Source: CAJBIL01 sp049295655 | GTDB taxonomy: Bacteria; Pseudomonadota; Gammaproteobacteria; Burkholderiales; Rhodocyclaceae | Assembly (NCBI GenBank): GCA_049295655.1 | Contig: JBAQRB010000318.1 | Coordinates: 1 to 10,048 of the forward strand | DNA: 10,048 nucleotides | Direction: 5' to 3' | Part shown: one piece after another, positions 6,713-10,048 of the stretch | How positions within the stretch are numbered: the stretch's first letter is position 1 | Layout: every line of letters begins with the position of its first letter | Made by a program: the position numbers and the translations under genes | The notes under the pieces: generated by a model | What the model was told of the DNA's origin: nothing | The model's input: the letters and a program-made list of their open reading frames with translations, nothing else | The model's database searches: none

Positions 6713-6726
6713 CCCGCCACAGCGGG
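6713..6726. repeat. Small hairpin upstream of rfbA
   Basis: CCCGC (6713-6717) and GCGGG (6722-6726) with a 4-base loop, about 35 bases before the rfbA start. No T-run follows on the transcribed strand. It may fold in the rfbA leader but has no assigned role. Confidence 0.25.
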
Positions 6727-6736
6727 ACTTCAGAAA

Positions 6737-6755
6737 GTGCTGTACTGCCCAGCAC
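6737..6755 (-). terminator. Weak candidate terminator after hepT
   Basis: GTGCTG (6737-6742) and CAGCAC (6750-6755) form a perfect 6-bp stem with a 7-base loop, seven bases past the hepT stop. On the minus strand it is followed by TTTCTG, a very short interrupted U-tract. Position fits the end of the toxin-antitoxin unit, but strength would be low and read-through into rfbA is likely. Confidence 0.33.
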
Positions 6756-6761
6756 GTCGGA

Positions 6762-7241
6762 TCATGCCCAGCCGCGCTGCGCGATTTCGGTACAGATATG
6801 GTTGGCCACAGCGATCAGTTCCGGGACAAAATCGTGACCGGTTTGCAAGGCACTGGCAAGAACCGCAGGGTCTTCGACGTATTCATGAACCATCTGGTTG
6901 CGCAGCTTGCGCATGGTCATCCACCCATCAACCGACGCAAGCAGTCCGAGGCGTTCGGCACGATCGAGGTTATCAATGGCGGCAGCCGATTTTTCGCCCA
7001 GCGCGACAAGAAACAGGGGCAAGAGCTTGTCGCCCACCGTATCCTGCAAGCGGCCAAACCTCCCGACAAAGGCTTCCACCCGCTCGGCCAGATCAGCGTC
7101 TTCTTCAAGCCGAATTGCTTGCTCCACGGTAAATGGGCCGGCAAACAGGCGCTGATCCGTGCTGCCGAGGTGTTTGGCCTCCTTGCGCACGACCCGAACC
7201 AGAAACTGCAGACGCAGCGCGATTGTCCGATCCAAAGTCAT
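6762..7241 (-). CDS. hepT: HepT-like HEPN toxin (ribonuclease)
   Basis: A 159-residue, mostly helical protein of the HepT/DUF86 HEPN group. The catalytic HEPN motif R-X4-H-X-Y is intact as RNQMVHEY: Arg114, His119, Tyr121. In the characterised Shewanella pair, HepT is an RNase whose activity is blocked when MntA adds AMP residues to the Tyr of this motif. The start ATG at 7241 overlaps the mntA stop by ATGA and has a strong Shine-Dalgarno (AGGGG, 7 bases upstream), so the two proteins are made together. It is slightly longer than the Shewanella toxin by an N-terminal extension. A weak hairpin follows the stop. No membrane segment or signal peptide is seen. Membership of the HEPN family is well supported; the toxin role is inferred from the pairing. 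Confidence 0.85.
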   Translation of the reverse strand: MTLDRTIALRLQFLVRVVRKEAKHLGSTDQRLFAGPFTVEQAIRLEEDADLAERVEAFVGRFGRLQDTVGDKLLPLFLVALGEKSAAAIDNLDRAERLGLLASVDGWMTMRKLRNQMVHEYVEDPAVLASALQTGHDFVPELIAVANHICTEIAQRGWA

Positions 7242-7537
7242 AGCAATTCCCCTTCCCTGAAGGCTACGTCGTGAATAGGCAGACGCATCAGATTGGGTGC
7301 GCAGAGCAGCACATCCACCCTGCGCCCGTGCATCGCACGCGACACGCGTGCGGACATCTGCGCTGCCAAAAACGCCGGGTTGCTTACCGGTTCCGATAAC
7401 TCGACCATCAAATCAAGATCGCCCCCATGCGCGCTATCGTCGAGCCTGGAGCCGAACACCCGCACGGACGAATGACGTCCCGCCAATTGACTGGCAAGTT
7501 GGCGAATCAGCTGAATTTGCTCATCGGTCAGACGCAT
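7238..7537 (-). CDS. mntA: MntA-like minimal nucleotidyltransferase antitoxin
   Basis: A 99-residue minimal nucleotidyltransferase (MNT). It has the polymerase-beta-fold signature GS-X9-DxD: Gly29-Ser30, then Asp40 and Asp42 in FGSRLDDSAHGGDLDL. A third acidic residue, Asp75, is in GRRVDVLL, so all three metal ligands appear present and the enzyme should be active. Family members paired with HepT act as antitoxins by AMPylating the toxin. I prefer ATG at 7537 (GAGG about 11 bases upstream). A GTG at 7561 in the same frame lacks a ribosome site. The gene lies 48 bases downstream of the DNA ligase gene and overlaps hepT by four bases. Such pairs are widespread mobile stability or defence modules. 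Confidence 0.87.
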   Translation of the reverse strand: MRLTDEQIQLIRQLASQLAGRHSSVRVFGSRLDDSAHGGDLDLMVELSEPVSNPAFLAAQMSARVSRAMHGRRVDVLLCAPNLMRLPIHDVAFREGELL

Positions 7538-7585
7538 GGCTATCAAGTCCTCGTGATTCACTCGTTGCTTGAAAACGTTAAGCGA

Positions 7586-8431
7586 TTACAGTTCGCGCAC
7601 ACGCAGAAAACTGGCGAATCGCGGCAGCCCGCGCGGGGTCAATTCCCGATAGCGATAGGTGACCAGTGTACCGACTGGCGGCGGGTTGCGGCGATTCGCT
7701 TCGCTCAGTCCGGTCCCCAGCATGAACTCGATGCCGTCAGCGGTGCGCACGCGCAGCGCACCGAGCATGCCTTCATATTTTCCCTTGCCCGGCCGGTGAG
7801 CAATCACCGTCGCCTCGGCGTCGTGCCACGCCTTCAGTTTCAGCAGAACGTCGCTGCGCCCGGTCATGTACAGCGCATCGGCGCGGTGCAGCATCAGGCC
7901 CTCGCCGCCGACCCGGAGAATTTCATCGAGTTTTCGCTCGAGCGCCTGACGGTTCGCGACCTCGAACTGCTCGACCGCCTGCAGCCAGGGAACGCCGGCT
8001 TCGGCCACCAGGCTTCGCAAGGCCTGCGCCCGCTCGCGAAAAATCCCGGGCGCCTGCGGCAGTTCGAAGACCAAGTAGCGCACCGCGCGCCACTCGGCGT
8101 CGTCCGGCACCTGCCGGCGCACCGTAGCCGACAGCCGGTCGAACTGGCCGCGCCCGATCCACAATTCGCCATCGAGCGCCTGCGCCGGAAAACCTGCGAC
8201 GAACCAGTCCGGCGCATTGAGCGGATTTCCGTTGCGCGTCTGCAGGCGTTTTCCATCCCAGAAGGTGCGCACGCCGTCGAGCTTTTCGCTGACCAGATAG
8301 CGCGCAACGTCGGCCTGCCCCTGTTCAGTTCCGGCCAGCAGCAAGGGCAACGGTTCGGCGGCGGAAAGCGGCACGCTGGCCGTCGCCACGGTGGCGAGCA
8401 GCAGTGCTTGATACAGAGGCTTCAAGCGCAT
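7586..8431 (-). CDS. ligE: Exported ATP-dependent DNA ligase (LigE type)
   Basis: A 281-residue minimal ATP-dependent DNA ligase that seals nicks through a lysyl-AMP intermediate. Motif I is KLDGVR at residues 50-55 (nucleophile Lys50), RNGN is at 67-70, LDGEL at 86-90, VFELP at 121-125, motif IV EGLML at 177-181, motif V LLKLK at 196-200, and an OB-fold domain occupies about 205-281. The N-terminus (MRLKPL, then a hydrophobic run to LSAA) is a signal peptide with probable cleavage near residue 25, as in periplasmic LigE proteins of Haemophilus and Neisseria. Those are thought to work on incoming or extracellular DNA. The start is ATG at 8431 with a strong GGGGAGG 6 bases upstream. A longer in-frame extension upstream lacks family similarity and overlaps rfbD. 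It sits 29 bases after rfbD, inside the rhamnose operon, where it has no obvious pathway role. Confidence 0.9.
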   Translation of the reverse strand: MRLKPLYQALLLATVATASVPLSAAEPLPLLLAGTEQGQADVARYLVSEKLDGVRTFWDGKRLQTRNGNPLNAPDWFVAGFPAQALDGELWIGRGQFDRLSATVRRQVPDDAEWRAVRYLVFELPQAPGIFRERAQALRSLVAEAGVPWLQAVEQFEVANRQALERKLDEILRVGGEGLMLHRADALYMTGRSDVLLKLKAWHDAEATVIAHRPGKGKYEGMLGALRVRTADGIEFMLGTGLSEANRRNPPPVGTLVTYRYRELTPRGLPRFASFLRVREL

Positions 8432-8460
8432 TGCGATACCTCCCCGATAAACTGCGAAGA

Positions 8461-9375
8461 TCAGTAGCCGTTGCCCTGCTTGAGCGCCAGCAGTTGCAGC
8501 ATGCGCTGCAGATAGGGGCGCCAGTCGGGCATTTCGAGACCGAAATCGCTTTCCAGACGCGCGCAGTCGAAGCGGGAATTGGCCGGGCGCGGCGCCGGCA
8601 GCGGGTAGTCGGCGCTGCCGATGGCGGCAATCGATTCGGGCGCCGGCAAGCCGCCAAAACCCGGCGTACGGCGGGCATCGTCGACAATCGCCCGGGCGAA
8701 GCCGCACCAGCTGACCGGATTTGCCGCGGCCAGATGATAGAGGCGGGCGCCTTCCGGCGCGTTCTCGCCCCGCCGCACGGCGGCGAGGACCAGCCCGGTG
8801 ACGCCGGAAATCAGCGCGGCCGGCGTCGGCGATCCGACCTGGTCGTCGATGATGCGCAGCGCACGCCCCTCGCCGGCCAGGCGCAGGATGGTCTTGACGA
8901 AATTGTTGCCGCGCGCGCCGAACACCCAGCTCGTTCGGAAAATCAGCGCCCGGCAGCCGACAGCGGCAATCGCCTGCTCGCCGGCCAGCTTGCTGCGGCC
9001 ATAGACCGACGCCGGGTTCGGCGTATCGGTTTCGACGTAGGGCGTGGACTTGCGACCGTCGAAGACATAGTCAGTCGAATAATGGACCAGCAGGGCGCCG
9101 AGCTTTTTCGCTTCCTCGGCCAGCACGCCCGGTACCTCGGCGTTGATCCTTGCCGCCAGTTCCGGCTCGGACTCGGCCTTATCGACCGCGGTATAGGCGG
9201 CGGCATTGACGATGATTTTCGGCCGTTCGGCACGAACCAAGCGGCGCAGGCCATCCAGATCGGCAAGATCGCACCGCTCCCGCCCGACGGCGCTGACCGT
9301 GCCGAGCGGCGCCAGCGAGCGCTGCAATTGCCAGCCGACCTGGCCGTCCTTGCCGAACAGCAGGATCGGCGTCAT
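8461..9375 (-). CDS. rfbD: dTDP-4-dehydrorhamnose reductase
   Basis: The last enzyme of dTDP-L-rhamnose synthesis (RmlD), an NAD(P)H-dependent short-chain reductase acting in the cytoplasm. The protein is 304 residues, the usual size. Visible motifs are LLFGKDGQVGWQL (5-17, cofactor binding), VNAAAYTAVDKAE (56-68), HYSTDYVFDG (98-107), catalytic Tyr125/Lys129 in YGRSK, and FRTSWVFG (146-153). The ATG at 9375 overlaps the rfbB stop as ATGA. A longer frame continues upstream but only as a shadow of rfbB. The Shine-Dalgarno is weak (GGA), consistent with translational coupling to rfbB. Confidence 0.97.
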   Translation of the reverse strand: MTPILLFGKDGQVGWQLQRSLAPLGTVSAVGRERCDLADLDGLRRLVRAERPKIIVNAAAYTAVDKAESEPELAARINAEVPGVLAEEAKKLGALLVHYSTDYVFDGRKSTPYVETDTPNPASVYGRSKLAGEQAIAAVGCRALIFRTSWVFGARGNNFVKTILRLAGEGRALRIIDDQVGSPTPAALISGVTGLVLAAVRRGENAPEGARLYHLAAANPVSWCGFARAIVDDARRTPGFGGLPAPESIAAIGSADYPLPAPRPANSRFDCARLESDFGLEMPDWRPYLQRMLQLLALKQGNGY

Positions 9376-10048
9376 GAGCGATCCGCGTAGTTGGTTTCGG
9401 TCCATTGCCGATAGGCGCCACTCGTCACGTTCGCCACCCACGCTGGGTGATCGAGATACCAGCGCACGGTCTTCGCGATGCCGCTCGCAAAGGTCTCGGC
9501 CGGGCGCCAGCCGAGCTCGCGCTCGAGCTTCGTCGCGTCGATCGCGTAACGGCGGTCGTGGCCGGGGCGGTCCCTGACGTAGGTGATCTGCTCGCGGTAC
9601 GACCCCGCCGCGCGCGGCGACAGCGTATCGAGCAGGTCGCACACCGTGTGCACCACCTCGAGATTGGTCATCTCGTTCCAGCCGCCGACGTTGTAGGTTT
9701 CGCCCGATACCCCGTCGGCGAGGACGCGCCGGATCGCCGCGCAGTGGTCGCCGACGTACAGCCAGTCGCGCACGTTGCTGCCGTCGCCGTAGATCGGCAA
9801 GGGCTTGCCCGAGAGCGCGTTGTGGATGATCAGCGGAATCAGTTTTTCCGGGAAGTGATAGGGACCGTAGTTGTTCGAGCAGTTGGTCGTCAGCACCGGA
9901 ATGCCGTAGGTGTGGTGATAGGCGCGCACCAGGTGGTCGGAGGCGGCCTTCGACGCCGAGTATGGGCTGTTCGGCTGGTACTGGTGCGTTTCGGCAAACG
10001 GCGGAGCAAGCGCGTCGAGCGAACCGTAGACCTCGTCGGTCGATACGT
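9372..10048 (-). CDS. rfbB: dTDP-glucose 4,6-dehydratase, C-terminal part
   Basis: The second enzyme of the dTDP-L-rhamnose pathway (RmlB), an NAD-dependent dehydratase converting dTDP-glucose to its 4-keto-6-deoxy form. The frame stays open to the window edge, so the first roughly 130 of about 350 residues are missing. The 224 visible residues start at VSTDEVYG, which holds the catalytic Thr-Asp-Glu. NSPYSASKAASDHLVRAY with the Tyr/Lys pair follows, then TNCSNNYGPYHFPEKLIPL and IYGDGSNVRDWLYVGDH. A GTG inside the frame at 9929 is not the start, because conserved sequence continues upstream of it. The stop overlaps rfbD by four bases. The promoter lies outside the window. Confidence 0.96.
   Translation of the reverse strand, partial: VSTDEVYGSLDALAPPFAETHQYQPNSPYSASKAASDHLVRAYHHTYGIPVLTTNCSNNYGPYHFPEKLIPLIIHNALSGKPLPIYGDGSNVRDWLYVGDHCAAIRRVLADGVSGETYNVGGWNEMTNLEVVHTVCDLLDTLSPRAAGSYREQITYVRDRPGHDRRYAIDATKLERELGWRPAETFASGIAKTVRWYLDHPAWVANVTSGAYRQWTETNYADRS

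Noticed and set aside
5891..7132. 413-codon open frame on the + strand spanning rfbA and hepT
   Set aside because: It crosses two real genes and the gap between them, and its translation has no domain-like features; stop-poor antisense DNA explains it.
7427..9390. Long + strand open frames opposite mntA, ligE and rfbD
   Set aside because: Arg-rich, low-complexity translations opposite well-supported genes; treated as shadows.
1..10048. CRISPR arrays, tRNA/rRNA genes, insertion sequences, att sites
   Set aside because: No regularly spaced repeats, no tRNA-like cloverleaf noticed, no transposase-like frame, and no direct repeats found by eye at the edges of the ligase/toxin-antitoxin cassette.

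Overview
The window is a surface-polysaccharide (O-antigen or capsule type) biosynthesis locus. Every convincing gene is on the minus strand, so transcription runs from high to low coordinates. High G+C in the right three quarters, the rfbB-rfbD...rfbA-rfbC order, a WbpP-type epimerase and a small exported ATP-dependent DNA ligase suggest a proteobacterium, probably a betaproteobacterium (Rhodocyclales-like). That placement is an inference from gene content, not from a phylogenetic marker.

Right to left: (1) The dTDP-L-rhamnose genes rfbB (5' end outside the window) and rfbD overlap by ATGA. (2) A three-gene cassette unrelated to sugars interrupts the rfb set: a LigE-type ATP-dependent DNA ligase with a signal peptide, then an mntA-hepT (MNT/HEPN) toxin-antitoxin pair overlapping by ATGA. 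(3) rfbA and rfbC follow, overlapping by one base (TGATG). (4) A short regulatory gap holds a possible weak terminator and a perfect TATAAT. (5) manC (bifunctional, GDP-mannose) comes next, then wbpP (UDP-GlcNAc/UDP-GalNAc 4-epimerase). (6) From about 2345 leftward the DNA becomes visibly more AT-rich. This block holds the N-terminal stub of what looks like a second flippase, an FkbM-family methyltransferase, a full-length Wzx-like flippase, and the start of a SAM-dependent methyltransferase that runs off the left edge.

Together the genes supply activated sugars (dTDP-rhamnose, GDP-mannose, UDP-GalNAc), decoration (two probable methyltransferases) and export across the inner membrane (Wzx). 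No glycosyltransferase, Wzy polymerase or chain-length regulator is visible, so the locus must continue beyond the window.

Most notable: two long poly-G tracts in coding sequence within the AT-richer block, G9 in wzx and G10 in the SAM-binding motif of the partial methyltransferase. A one-base slip in the wzx tract would truncate the protein within about 15 codons, so these are candidate phase-variation switches. Also notable are the flippase stub at the compositional breakpoint and the ligase/toxin-antitoxin cassette inside the rhamnose operon.
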